Shown piece after piece: positions 1 through 7,467 of a stretch of DNA of 8,097 nt. How positions within the stretch are numbered: position 1 is the first letter of the stretch; each line of letters opens with the position of its first letter. A program made the translations under genes and the position numbers. Source of the stretch: Candidatus Margulisiibacteriota bacterium (GTDB taxonomy: Bacteria > Margulisbacteria > WOR-1 > O2-12-FULL-45-9); the NCBI GenBank assembly GCA_018817195.1, contig JAHIUL010000170.1, forward strand, positions 1 to 8,097. Direction: 5' to 3'. The notes below the pieces were generated by a model. The model was not told the DNA's origin. It saw nothing but the letters and a program-made list of their open reading frames with translations, and did no database searches.

Positions 1-321
1 AGAACCTACTGCAATATCTTTTTCCGGTATAGTGCAAACAAATTGGCTTCTGTCCTCAGTATGAGCGCATAATACCATCCCATGGCTTTCAACACCTCGG
101 ATCACCTTGGGTTCAAGATTAGTTAGGACTAAAACTTTTTTGCCAGGCAAATCATCTTTTGAATAATATTGTTTTATCCCGGCAACCAGAACTCTCTCTT
201 CTCCACCAATATCAACAATCAACTTATATAATTTATCTGCTCCTTCTATTTCTTCCGCTATTTTAATCTCACCCACGCGAATATCAAGTTTTTGAAAATC
301 AGCAAAACTAATGTTAGACAT
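1..321 (-). CDS. tRNA-binding OB-fold protein (MetRS beta / CsaA type), partial
   Basis: The first 107 codons are in the window; the gene continues past the left edge. The product matches the small tRNA-binding OB-fold family that includes the C-terminal domain of methionyl-tRNA synthetase, CsaA and Arc1p. These domains bind tRNA non-specifically in the cytoplasm and can raise aminoacylation efficiency. Visible family signatures are the opening FADFQKLDIRVGEI (residues 6-19), the GADKLYKL stretch (27-34), VAGI (46-49), LTNLEP (66-71) and ESHGMVLCA (78-86). The family is usually about 110 residues when free-standing, so only a few residues are probably missing. The ATG at 321 is supported by AGGAGGG at 333-327, five bases upstream. 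It starts 17 bp after the uvrA stop, so co-transcription is likely. It could be the separate MetRS beta subunit or a CsaA-like chaperone; the lost C-terminus and the location of metG would help decide. Confidence 0.88.
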   Translation of the reverse strand, partial: MSNISFADFQKLDIRVGEIKIAEEIEGADKLYKLIVDIGGEERVLVAGIKQYYSKDDLPGKKVLVLTNLEPKVIRGVESHGMVLCAHTEDRSQFVCTIPEKDIAVGS

Positions 322-338
322 GTTTTCCCTCCTGGATA

Positions 339-3152
339 TTACAAAACTTTCTTTAAATATTTTCCCGTATAACTCTTTGAATTCCTGGCCACTTCTTCAG
401 GCGTGCCTGCGGCAATTACATAACCCCCTTCATCCCCGCCTTCTGGCCCAAGGTCAATAATATGATCGGCTGTTTTAATAACATCAAGATTATGTTCAAT
501 CACAATCACAGTATTGCCCGTGGCAGTTAGACGATGCAGGACCTGCAGCAGCTTGTTAATATCATCAAAATGCAAACCAGTAGTTGGCTCATCAAGCAAA
601 TATAAGGTTTTACCAGTTGACCGCGCAGCTAATTGATTAGCTAATTTAATGCGCTGGGCCTCGCCACCAGATAAAGTTGTGGCTGACTGGCCTAATTTAA
701 TATAACTTAAGCCAACATCACGCAAAGTCTCAAGTTTCCTGGCTATCTGGGGAATATTTTCAAACAAAACCAGCGCTTCTTCAACCGTCAGATTAAGCAC
801 ATCATAAATACTTTTGCCTTTATAATGGACTTCTAAAGTTTCGCGGTCATAGCGTTTGCCTTTGCAAACATCGCACGGCACATAAATATCCGGCAAAAAG
901 TGCATTTCAATTTTAACCAGACCATCGCCGCGGCAGGCTTCACAGCGCCCGCCCCGCACATTAAAAGAAAAGCGGCCTGGCTTATACCCGCGCACTTTTG
1001 CTTCCTGGGTCATGGTAAAAAGATTGCGGATATGGTCAAAAACACCAGTGTAAGTGGCTGGATTTGACCTGGGCGTGCGGCCGATCGGCGTCTGGTCAAT
1101 AATAATGACCTTATCAATATGCTCTATTCCTTCGATATCGCCGTGTTCCCCTGCTTTGTCTATAGAGCGATAAAACTGTTTTGCCAGGGCGCGGTAGAGA
1201 ATATCATTGACCAAAGAACTTTTGCCGGAGCCAGATACACCACTAACACAGGTAAACAGACCTAAAGGGAACGCCACATCAATATTCTTTAAATTATTAT
1301 GCCTGGCCTTGCGCACAACTATCTCATTGCCATTGCCTTTGTTCCTGATATTAGGAACCTCAATTTTTTGCCTGCCGGAGAGGTACTTACCTGTAATTGA
1401 CCTTTTTTCAGCTAGGACATTAGATAATGAGCCGCTGGCCACTATTTCTCCGCCGTGCGTGCCTGCCCCAGGCCCAATATCTACCAGGAAATCAGCACAG
1501 CGCATTGTTTCTTCGTCATGCTCCACCACAATAATTGTGTTGCCCAGATCCCTTAAGCGGTGCAAAGTAGCAATCAAGCGCTTATTATCCCGCTGGTGCA
1601 GGCCAATTGAAGGCTCATCCAGAATATAAAGCACCCCGACTAGTCCAGACCCGACCTGGGTGGCTAACCGAGTGCGCTGGGCTTCGCCGCCTGACAAAGT
1701 GGCTGATTCGCGGTTAAGGCTTAAGTAATCCAGGCCAACATCTGTTAAAAAGTTCAGGCGTTCCCTGATCTCTTTAATTATTTGCTTGGCAATATAAGCT
1801 TCGCGCTCTGACAATTTTAATTGGTCAAGAAAATTTAAGGTTTGCTTGATTGAATAGCCCGAAACTTCGGCAATTGATTTGCTGTTAATTGTCACTGCTA
1901 AACTTTCCGGCCGCAGGCGCTGGCCATGGCAAACAGGACAGGCAATCGCGCTCATATAGCGGTAAAGGTGAAAGCGAACGTTCTCTGACCTGGTTTCGCG
2001 GTAGCGCCGCTTCAACCAGTTGATCACTCCTTCAAACTTGCCTTCGTGCTCCCAATAACTCCTGGTTAAATGGTGCTTAAACATGATTGATTTTTCAGAG
2101 CCATAGAGCACTACATTCATTTGCGCTTTAGTGAACTTTTTTAATGGAGTTAACACATCAAAATTATATTCCTCGCCCACTGATTCCAGCTTTTGTTGAT
2201 AATAAGACGCAGCATCACCCCAGGGAGCAATGGCACCGTCAGCAATAGACAGGTTTTTATCAGGGATAACTAAATCAGGATCAAACTCGAGCTTATTGCC
2301 CAGGCCGCTGCACTCCTTACATGCTCCATACGGGCTGTTGAATGAAAAAATCCTCGGCGTGATCTCGTCTAAACTGATATGGCAGTTAGGGCAAGCAAAT
2401 TTTTCGCTAAATATTTTTGGCTTGGCTTTTGCTTTTTCAGGCAGGACCTCAATAATACCATTGCCATAACGCAGCGCTGTTTCCACAGACTCATTTAAAC
2501 GCTTGCGATTAGCTGATTTGGCGGTTAAACGGTCAATAACAATTTCTATATCATGATTTTTCTTTTTATCAAGCGCCGGGACTTCTCCTATTTCATAGAT
2601 TTTTCCGTCAACACGCACCCTGATAAAACCATCTTTTTGAATGTCTGTAAATAAATTCTTATATTCGCCTTTCCGCCCGCGGATAATCGGGGCTAAGACT
2701 TGAATTTTTTCGCCTTCAGGCAATTCAAGGATTTGGTCGACAATCTGCTGCGGCGTTTGCCGCTCAATTTTTCTGCCGCACTTGGGACAATGAGGGATGC
2801 CAATATTAGCGTAGAGAAGCCTAAGGTAATCATAAATCTCAGTAATTGTGCCAACAGTTGATCTGGGATTCCTTGGCGGCGCTTTTTGGTCAATGGAAAT
2901 GGCCGGAGACAAACCCTCTATAGAATCAACATCCGGCTTTTGCATCTGTTCCAAAAACTGTCTGGCATACGCAGAAAGGGATTCAACATAACGACGCTGG
3001 CCTTCTGCATAAATAGTATCAAAAGCCAAAGAAGACTTGCCTGAACCAGAAATACCGGTAAAAACTATGAATTTGTTTCTGGGCAATTCAAGTTTTACAT
3101 CTTTGAGATTATGTTCCCGAGCACCTTTGATTATTATCTTATCAGCGTTCAT
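339..3152 (-). CDS. uvrA: UvrA, excinuclease ABC subunit A
   Basis: This is the 937-residue damage-recognition ATPase of nucleotide excision repair, close to the usual 940. It dimerises, scans DNA for bulky lesions and loads UvrB. Both ABC modules are complete. Module one has Walker [10 protein letters not shown] (33-41), signature LSGGE (486-490) and Walker B ending in LDEPS (511-515). Module two has GVSGSGKSS (638-646), LSGGE (827-831) and [10 protein letters not shown] (852-861). Zinc-module cysteines are present as pairs at 122/125 with 405/408, 254/257 with 278/281, and 737/740 with 760/763. Residues about 131-245 correspond to the UvrB-binding insertion. The ATG at 3152 follows AAGGAAG at 3161-3155, which is rather close to the start. 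Nothing is truncated and no key residue is missing. It lies 66 bp after hisI and 17 bp before the tRNA-binding gene. The spacer upstream contains an inverted repeat that could affect its translation. Confidence 0.98.
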   Translation of the reverse strand: MNADKIIIKGAREHNLKDVKLELPRNKFIVFTGISGSGKSSLAFDTIYAEGQRRYVESLSAYARQFLEQMQKPDVDSIEGLSPAISIDQKAPPRNPRSTVGTITEIYDYLRLLYANIGIPHCPKCGRKIERQTPQQIVDQILELPEGEKIQVLAPIIRGRKGEYKNLFTDIQKDGFIRVRVDGKIYEIGEVPALDKKKNHDIEIVIDRLTAKSANRKRLNESVETALRYGNGIIEVLPEKAKAKPKIFSEKFACPNCHISLDEITPRIFSFNSPYGACKECSGLGNKLEFDPDLVIPDKNLSIADGAIAPWGDAASYYQQKLESVGEEYNFDVLTPLKKFTKAQMNVVLYGSEKSIMFKHHLTRSYWEHEGKFEGVINWLKRRYRETRSENVRFHLYRYMSAIACPVCHGQRLRPESLAVTINSKSIAEVSGYSIKQTLNFLDQLKLSEREAYIAKQIIKEIRERLNFLTDVGLDYLSLNRESATLSGGEAQRTRLATQVGSGLVGVLYILDEPSIGLHQRDNKRLIATLHRLRDLGNTIIVVEHDEETMRCADFLVDIGPGAGTHGGEIVASGSLSNVLAEKRSITGKYLSGRQKIEVPNIRNKGNGNEIVVRKARHNNLKNIDVAFPLGLFTCVSGVSGSGKSSLVNDILYRALAKQFYRSIDKAGEHGDIEGIEHIDKVIIIDQTPIGRTPRSNPATYTGVFDHIRNLFTMTQEAKVRGYKPGRFSFNVRGGRCEACRGDGLVKIEMHFLPDIYVPCDVCKGKRYDRETLEVHYKGKSIYDVLNLTVEEALVLFENIPQIARKLETLRDVGLSYIKLGQSATTLSGGEAQRIKLANQLAARSTGKTLYLLDEPTTGLHFDDINKLLQVLHRLTATGNTVIVIEHNLDVIKTADHIIDLGPEGGDEGGYVIAAGTPEEVARNSKSYTGKYLKKVL

Positions 3153-3166
3153 GTCTTCCTTTGAGT

Positions 3167-3216
3167 CTTAGCGTCTTTGAGGCTATTTTTTGCCTCCAAG
3201 TCTCAAAGACTCTAAG
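3167..3216. repeat. Inverted repeat in the hisI-uvrA spacer, next to the uvrA RBS
   Basis: The arms at 3167-3181 (CTTAGCGTCTTTGAG) and 3202-3216 (CTCAAAGACTCTAAG) are complementary at 14 of 15 positions around a 20-nt centre. A shorter alternative stem, GAGGC (3179-3183) with GCCTC (3192-3196), competes with it. A further copy of the heptamer CTTTGAG lies at 3159-3165, overlapping the uvrA ribosome-binding site. In the transcript no U-run follows the hairpin, so it is not a standard intrinsic terminator. It may be a dispersed intergenic repeat, an mRNA-stability or translation-control hairpin, or both. Confidence 0.8.
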
Positions 3217-3218
3217 TA

Positions 3219-3539
3219 TTAAAGAATCTTATTAAAAAAACAAGTCCGATTGCCAGTATGACAAGCAATATCACCAATTTGTTCAATCTTAGCTAAAACA
3301 GCATCAGCATCACAATCATAATACAACTCTTTAACTTTTTGGATGTGGCCAGAAGTATCACCTTTATGCCATAAAACCTTGCGGGAACGGGACCAGTACC
3401 ACATTTCCTTAGTCTCAATTGTTTTTTGCAGCGATTCTTTATTCATATAAGCTAACATTAAAACTGCCCCATCTTTATAATCCTGGGCAATTGCCGGGAT
3501 CAAACCATCGTTATCAAATTTAAACTTACTAATATCCAT
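3219..3539 (-). CDS. hisI: Phosphoribosyl-AMP cyclohydrolase (HisI)
   Basis: HisI opens the adenine ring of phosphoribosyl-AMP to give ProFAR, the third step of histidine biosynthesis, in the cytoplasm. The 106-residue protein is the monofunctional form, without a fused HisE pyrophosphohydrolase domain. Family motifs are present in order: [12 protein letters not shown] (26-37), WYWSRSR followed by [10 protein letters not shown] (47-53, 56-65), DCDAD (75-79) and [11 protein letters not shown] (92-102). The Asp residues 75, 77 and 79 match the magnesium site, and Cys 76, 93 and 100 match the zinc site, so the enzyme should be active. The start at 3539 is preceded by GGAGG at 3550-3546, placed directly after the dnaE stop codon. 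The 11-nt gap implies translational coupling to dnaE. No other histidine gene is visible here, so the enzyme is isolated within this window. Confidence 0.96.
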   Translation of the reverse strand: MDISKFKFDNDGLIPAIAQDYKDGAVLMLAYMNKESLQKTIETKEMWYWSRSRKVLWHKGDTSGHIQKVKELYYDCDADAVLAKIEQIGDIACHTGNRTCFFNKIL

Positions 3540-3550
3540 ACGTTTCCTCC

Positions 3551-6500
3551 TTAGAAGTTTACCTGCTCAACAACTTTTTCCTTCTTCACAGCGCGATACT
3601 CAACCTTGACTGAGCCAGAACCCAAGAGTTCCTCCAGCTTTTCAACTAACTCTGGATTAATATCAACATTATAATTATCGCCTAAAACAATCCTCCTGCC
3701 GTCAGTTTGAATTATAACAGGATCAGCGCCCTTGTAAGCTGCTAAAACGTCTTTCATGTGAGCCAGGACTTGATTATCTTTTATCCCAACTAATTCAACA
3801 TGCAGGGATCGTTTCTTTTCTAGTTCTACCATGGCTTCAATGGTTTCCGCAACCACATTTAACTCTTCTGTCCTCATATCACGGTTGACTTTGCCTTTAA
3901 CAACAATAACCTGGTCATTGGCCAACACCTCAGCATACTTGGCATATGTTTTTGGAAAAACAACTAAGGAACAGGTAGCGCTGCGATCTTCAATCTTAGA
4001 TATCATCATGGCATCGCCTTTTTTAGTTGTGATCCGACGAGACTCAGACAACAACCCGCCAATTTTAACAATCGCACCTTCACGCATTTCCTGAATATCT
4101 ATAATTTTTGTATCAGTCTGCCCTTCCAGCGAATCATTAACATAATCAAGGGGATGCGATGAAATATAAAGACCCAGCAACTCCTTTTCCATCTTGAGCA
4201 ATTGATCCGGCGGAAACTCTTCAATAGTTGTCTCTGCCTCAATAGGCGCCCGGCGACTGGTGACAGGCGACTCAAACAGCATGCCCTGCCCGTTCGCCCT
4301 TTCCTTTTGTTCCGCCACAACCTGGCTCATTATTCTCGGCAAAATGCTTAACAAATATGCCCTGCCCTGACCAAAAGAGTCAAAAGCTCCTGACTTGATC
4401 AAGCTCTCAATTACTTTTTTATTGACCGCGCGAGTATCAACTTTTTCACAAAAATCAGTTAATGAGACAAAAGTTTGACCATTCTTCTTTGCTTCTATTA
4501 TTGAATCAATTGCCGCAATACCGACATTTTTAATGGCTGACAAACCAAAGCGGATACCTTCTTTGGTAACTGTAAAATTGCGAAAACTTTCATTGATATC
4601 AGGACGCAAAATCTTAATCCCCATACTGCGGCACTCATTAATATAAGCAGTTATCTTATCCGTATTGCCCATAATCGAGGTTAACAAAGCAGCCATGAAC
4701 TCCATGGGGTAATTAGCTTTAAGATAAGCAGTTTGGTAAGAAATCACTCCATAAGCAGTTGAATGTGACTTATTAAAGCCATAGCCGGCAAATTTAGCGC
4801 ATAAGTTAAACAATTCAGCAGCCTTGTGTTTAGAAACTCCGCGTTTAACCGCGCCTTCAATAAAAAATTCCTTTTGCTGCTGCATTTCCTTGGCTTTTTT
4901 CTTGCCCATGGCGCGGCGCAGCAAATCAGCCTGTCCCAGGCTGTAGCCAGCAACTTTACTGGCAATTTCCATAACCTGCTCTTGATATAAAATTACGCCA
5001 TAGGTTTCCCTTAAAATCGGCTGCAGCTCCGGCAGCATATATTTAACCGGGATCTGGTGGTGTTTGCGTTTAACATAATCATCCACCATACCGCTTTCCA
5101 AAGGTCCTGGGCGGTAAAGCGCCAGCAGAGCAATAATTTCTTCAAAAGTGCTGGGCCGCAGGTTTTTGATAAGTGACGTCATACCACGGCTTTCTAACTG
5201 GAATACACCCATTGTCTGACCATTACTTAGCAACCCATATGTTTTTGGATCATCAAAAGGAATTGAATTAATATCAACTTCTTCGTCCCTGGTCCGCTTA
5301 ATAATTTCCAAAGCATGGGCAATCATGGTTAAGTTGCGTAAACCCAAGAAATCCATCTTAAGCAAACCAATTTTCTCTAAATCGCCCATAGGGAATTGGG
5401 TGACAATTACATCATCAGCTAATTTTTGCAGGGGAACATATTCGGCCAACGGTTTTTCAGATATAACTACGCCAGCGGCATGAACAGAAGCATGGCGGGA
5501 TATGCCTTCTAATTGTTTGGCTGTATCAAGCAATTTTTTAATAATACCATCTTGCTCATATTCGGCACGAAGCTCTTTAACAGAGTCTAATGCCTTGGCT
5601 AGTGTTACATCCGGGCCAAACGGCACCATTTTGGCAATCTTGTCAACCTGGGGCAAGGGAATCCTCTGGACCCTGCCAACATCGCGGATAGCAGCCCGGG
5701 CGCCCATTGTCCCAAACGTGACAATCTGCGCCACGTGATCCTGGCCGTATTTTTTTGACACGTAATCAATAACTTCGTTGCGGCGTTCAATACAAAAATC
5801 AATATCAATATCAGGCATGGAAATGCGTTCAATGTTTAAGAAGCGCTCAAAAAGCAAACCGTATTTGAGAGGATCAATATTGGTAATTCCTAAAGCGTAT
5901 GAAACAATACTGCCAGCGGCTGAACCCCTGCCCGGACCAACCTGAATACCTTGTTCCTTGGCAAAATTAATAAAATCCTGAACAATTAAAAAGTAAGCCG
6001 CATAAGCCATCTTTTCAATGGTATATAATTCATATTTAACCCGGTCAATTATTTCCGGCGGTAAAAGATTCTTGCCTGAATCTTCGTCACTTTGCCTCTT
6101 TGCTCCGACCTCGTCCTGATGGACTTCGGTCCGAAGGAGCTCTGCCGAGGAGTCCGTCACTCCGTATTTCTGCTTCACTCCTTCCCAAACCAGATTTTCC
6201 AGATAAGTTTCCGGCGTCTCTCCTTTGGGCACAGTAAAGTTTGGCAAATGGAGTTTGCCAAGCTCCATCTCTACATTGCACTTGTCTGCAACCTCAAGCG
6301 TATTGGCAACTGCGCCAGGATAATCAGCAAATAAAGCGCTCATTTCCTCTTCTGATTTAAGATAAAACTCTTCAGTATTAAGCTTCATGCGTTTTTCTTC
6401 ATCAAGAAATGACCCGGTCTGCACACATAAAAGCACATCCTGGGCATAGGCATCTTCTTTTTTCACATAGTGCACATCATTGGTTGCCACCAGTTTTACG

Positions 6501-7099
6501 CCAATTTCTTTGCTTAATTTAGCCAGCAGCGGATTATATTTGGCAAATTCCGGCAAACCAACATCCTGAATTTCTAAATAATAATCCTCCCCAAGGAGTT
6601 CTTTATACCAAAGGGCAACCTTTTTGGCCTCATCATACTTCCCCTGAAAAATTAAAGTCGGGACCTCGCCCTTGGGACAACCAGAGAGAACAACTAAACC
6701 TTTGGCATATTTAGGCAGGATCTCTTTATCAATCCTGGGTTTAGCATAAAAGCCTTCGATTGAGGCAATTGAAACCAGTTTTAAGAGGTTTTTATAGCCC
6801 TCCTGGTCCTTGGCTAACACAGTAAGATGAGACGGACTGCGGTCTTCTTTTGTTTCTTTGTCAAAGCGGCTGCGCGGGGCAACATACATCTCACAGCCTA
6901 AGATCGGTTTAATCCCAGCTGCTTTGGCTTCGGTAAAAAAGGTAACCGCCGCGTGCATATTGCCATGGTCAGTTAAGGCCAGCGCCGGCATGCCAAGTTC
7001 TTTGGCAGTTTTAACTAAATCTGGAATGCGGCCAGCCCCATCAAGCAGGCTAAACTCTGAGTGAGTATGCAGATGAACAAACTTTGGCTTGGAAGGCAT
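3551..7099 (-). CDS. dnaE: DNA polymerase III alpha subunit (DnaE)
   Basis: The 1182-residue replicative polymerase subunit is complete. The PHP domain (about 5-280) opens with HLHTH (9-13) and keeps TDHGN (43-47), GCE (68-70), H91, C141 and NDVH (207-210). These look like an intact metal site, unlike the degenerate one in E. coli, so PHP proofreading is plausible. The polymerase core has [10 protein letters not shown] (388-397), the catalytic pair in PDIDIDF (D430, D432) and the third Asp in KMDFLGLR (D583). A helix-hairpin-helix lies near 889-910, QGMLF (938-942) fits a beta-clamp-binding motif, an OB fold spans about 1009-1087, and a tau-binding-type C-terminal domain follows. I chose the ATG at 7099 because family homology begins there; a TTG at 7129 would add ten residues encoded by the terminator stem and U-run. 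No Shine-Dalgarno is visible. Residues about 314-341 are an atypical insert. Confidence 0.97.
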   Translation of the reverse strand: MPSKPKFVHLHTHSEFSLLDGAGRIPDLVKTAKELGMPALALTDHGNMHAAVTFFTEAKAAGIKPILGCEMYVAPRSRFDKETKEDRSPSHLTVLAKDQEGYKNLLKLVSIASIEGFYAKPRIDKEILPKYAKGLVVLSGCPKGEVPTLIFQGKYDEAKKVALWYKELLGEDYYLEIQDVGLPEFAKYNPLLAKLSKEIGVKLVATNDVHYVKKEDAYAQDVLLCVQTGSFLDEEKRMKLNTEEFYLKSEEEMSALFADYPGAVANTLEVADKCNVEMELGKLHLPNFTVPKGETPETYLENLVWEGVKQKYGVTDSSAELLRTEVHQDEVGAKRQSDEDSGKNLLPPEIIDRVKYELYTIEKMAYAAYFLIVQDFINFAKEQGIQVGPGRGSAAGSIVSYALGITNIDPLKYGLLFERFLNIERISMPDIDIDFCIERRNEVIDYVSKKYGQDHVAQIVTFGTMGARAAIRDVGRVQRIPLPQVDKIAKMVPFGPDVTLAKALDSVKELRAEYEQDGIIKKLLDTAKQLEGISRHASVHAAGVVISEKPLAEYVPLQKLADDVIVTQFPMGDLEKIGLLKMDFLGLRNLTMIAHALEIIKRTRDEEVDINSIPFDDPKTYGLLSNGQTMGVFQLESRGMTSLIKNLRPSTFEEIIALLALYRPGPLESGMVDDYVKRKHHQIPVKYMLPELQPILRETYGVILYQEQVMEIASKVAGYSLGQADLLRRAMGKKKAKEMQQQKEFFIEGAVKRGVSKHKAAELFNLCAKFAGYGFNKSHSTAYGVISYQTAYLKANYPMEFMAALLTSIMGNTDKITAYINECRSMGIKILRPDINESFRNFTVTKEGIRFGLSAIKNVGIAAIDSIIEAKKNGQTFVSLTDFCEKVDTRAVNKKVIESLIKSGAFDSFGQGRAYLLSILPRIMSQVVAEQKERANGQGMLFESPVTSRRAPIEAETTIEEFPPDQLLKMEKELLGLYISSHPLDYVNDSLEGQTDTKIIDIQEMREGAIVKIGGLLSESRRITTKKGDAMMISKIEDRSATCSLVVFPKTYAKYAEVLANDQVIVVKGKVNRDMRTEELNVVAETIEAMVELEKKRSLHVELVGIKDNQVLAHMKDVLAAYKGADPVIIQTDGRRIVLGDNYNVDINPELVEKLEELLGSGSVKVEYRAVKKEKVVEQVNF
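6078..6160. repeat. Palindrome-rich, GC-rich in-frame insert within dnaE
   Basis: This stretch encodes dnaE residues about 314-341 (from VTDSS to SDEDS), lying between the conserved KYG and [13 protein letters not shown] segments, where related DnaE proteins usually have only a short linker. By count, the 84 bases are 57% G+C and use codons such as CTC, CGG and AGG that are rare around it. It is dense in inverted repeats: CTTCGG-T-CCGAAG (6124-6136), GGAC-TTCG-GTCC (6121-6132), GAGCTC (6137-6142), CCTCG with CGAGG (6109-6113, 6146-6150) and GGAGT with ACTCC (6149-6153, 6159-6163). CGTCACT occurs at 6085-6091 and 6155-6161. The features resemble protein-coding palindromic elements such as those of Rickettsia, but identity as a mobile repeat is an inference. 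Confidence 0.6.
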
Positions 7100-7107
7100 A
7101 ACAAGGT

Positions 7108-7136
7108 ATTTTAACAAAAAAGGCCACAAGCCGCAA
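7108..7136 (-). promoter_or_regulatory. Probable dnaE promoter (leaderless)
   Basis: On the minus strand a -35-like TTGCGG (7136-7131) and a -10 TAAAAT (7113-7108) are separated by exactly 17 nt. The -10 matches five of six consensus bases; the -35 matches only the TTG. Eight bases separate the -10 from the dnaE ATG, so transcription should begin at or next to the start codon. This agrees with the absence of a Shine-Dalgarno. The promoter overlaps the terminator of the upstream gene. Confidence 0.6.
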
Positions 7137-7164
7137 GAACACCTCTTTCGACCTATGGCCTTTT
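7118..7164 (-). terminator. Intrinsic terminator after the zinc-ribbon gene
   Basis: AAAAGGCCA (7118-7126) and TGGCCTTTT (7156-7164) form a perfect 9-bp stem around a 29-nt loop that holds a small AAGA/TCTT hairpin (about 7136-7148). In the minus-strand transcript the stem runs into six U residues (7121-7116). It would end the transcript of the 7192-7332 gene just before dnaE. The long loop makes it weaker than a classic terminator, and readthrough into dnaE is possible. Confidence 0.7.
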
Positions 7165-7181
7165 ATTGATATATATCAATA
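7164..7181. promoter_or_regulatory. Perfect 18-bp AT-rich palindrome, possible operator
   Basis: The sequence TATTGATATATATCAATA reads identically on both strands. It sits between the stop of the zinc-ribbon gene (7192) and the terminator, about 65 bp upstream of the dnaE start. Perfect symmetry of this length suits a dimeric DNA-binding protein. It could also be an extra hairpin at the 3' end of the zinc-ribbon mRNA. No known regulator consensus is assigned. Confidence 0.5.
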
Positions 7182-7191
7182 GACCGAGAAA

Positions 7192-7332
7192 TTAGCCGCC
7201 GATCTTAAACATCTTTGTCCCGCATTTTGGACATTCACCCTTTGTGGCTTTTCTGCCGTTTTTCATCGTAACTGGCTTTGGATCCTTCATTTCCTGTTTC
7301 TTTTTGCACTTTACACAATAACCTGTAGTCAT
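7192..7332 (-). CDS. Small zinc-ribbon protein, DUF5679-like
   Basis: The 46-residue protein begins MTTGYCVKCKKKQEM and carries two CxxC knuckles, Cys6/Cys9 and Cys34/Cys37, that should hold one zinc ion. The spacing and the central DPKPVTMKNGRKATKGECPKCGTK-type stretch match DUF5679, a family of unknown function found alone or as a domain in larger proteins. It is basic (many Lys), so nucleic-acid contact is possible but unproven. The ATG at 7332 is preferred over an upstream in-frame ATG at 7401 because GGGAGGTG (7345-7338) lies just before it, and the upstream ATG overlaps the promoter -35. It has its own strong promoter and a terminator, so it appears to be an independent unit upstream of dnaE. 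There is no signal peptide or membrane segment. Confidence 0.88.
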   Translation of the reverse strand: MTTGYCVKCKKKQEMKDPKPVTMKNGRKATKGECPKCGTKMFKIGG

Positions 7333-7337
7333 ATTTA

Positions 7338-7345
7338 CACCTCCC
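7338..7345 (-). promoter_or_regulatory. Ribosome-binding site that fixes the zinc-ribbon start
   Basis: GGGAGGTG on the minus strand ends five bases before the ATG at 7332. It is one of the strongest Shine-Dalgarno sequences in the window and excludes the longer 69-residue reading that would start at 7401. Confidence 0.85.
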
Positions 7346-7372
7346 TTTTTGGGGTTAATCAATCTTATGGTG

Positions 7373-7401
7373 ATTGTAACCACCACCTGCGTGCTTGTCA
7401 A
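7373..7401 (-). promoter_or_regulatory. Near-consensus sigma70-type promoter of the zinc-ribbon gene
   Basis: TTGACA (7401-7396) and TACAAT (7378-7373) are separated by exactly 17 nt, giving six of six and five of six matches to the housekeeping consensus. The leader to the ATG at 7332 would be about 35 nt and contains the Shine-Dalgarno. The -35 lies inside an 11-bp palindrome, GCTTG-A-CAAGC on the minus strand (7393-7403), and the -10 lies between TGGTG and CACCA arms (7369-7373, 7382-7386), so repressor control is conceivable. The strength suggests high basal expression. Confidence 0.85.
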
Positions 7402-7417
7402 GCAGAATTATAAAAAA

Positions 7418-7467
7418 GGCAAGTTTTTCGCATAAGAATACGATATAATATATAGGGAGGACTTGCC
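7418..7467. repeat. 7-bp inverted repeat flanking the -10 and RBS of the plus-strand gene
   Basis: GGCAAGT (7418-7424) and ACTTGCC (7461-7467) are perfect inverted copies 36 bp apart. The right copy touches the start codon at 7468. Between them lie TATAAT and GGGAGG. If transcription starts near 7456 the left arm is not in the mRNA, so a DNA-level role or chance is more likely than an RNA hairpin. Confidence 0.4.
7444..7449 (+). promoter_or_regulatory. -10 element for the plus-strand gene
   Basis: A perfect TATAAT lies 18 bp before the ATG at 7468. No good -35 is seen at 16-18 nt upstream (AAGTTT at 17 nt), and there is no TG extension. The implied start near 7456 would fall within the Shine-Dalgarno GGGAGG (7455-7460), leaving a very short leader; an activator or a start further upstream may be involved. 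Confidence 0.5.

Noticed and set aside
1207..2893. Open frames on both strands inside uvrA
   Set aside because: They overlap conserved UvrA coding sequence and show no recognisable domain or ribosome-binding site.
3167..3216. hisI-uvrA inverted repeat as a transcription terminator
   Set aside because: No U-run follows the stem in the direction of transcription, and uvrA begins immediately after with no separate promoter that I can see.
6241..6261. 8-bp inverted repeat TTGGCAAA / TTTGCCAA in dnaE
   Set aside because: It encodes the conserved GKLHLPNF stretch of DnaE, so the protein sequence explains it; no U-run follows.
6087..6334. Overlapping open frames on both strands across the dnaE insert
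   Set aside because: They owe their openness to the GC-rich palindromic segment, lack ribosome-binding sites and lie inside an essential, well-conserved gene.
7097..7129. TTG start for dnaE at 7129, adding ten residues (MWPFLLKYLV)
   Set aside because: Those codons are the terminator stem, U-run and promoter -10; the family homology begins just after the ATG at 7099, and no ribosome-binding site supports the TTG.
7192..7401. Longer 69-residue version of the zinc-ribbon protein from an ATG at 7401
   Set aside because: Its first codons overlap the -35 and -10 elements, and the strong Shine-Dalgarno sits before the ATG at 7332.
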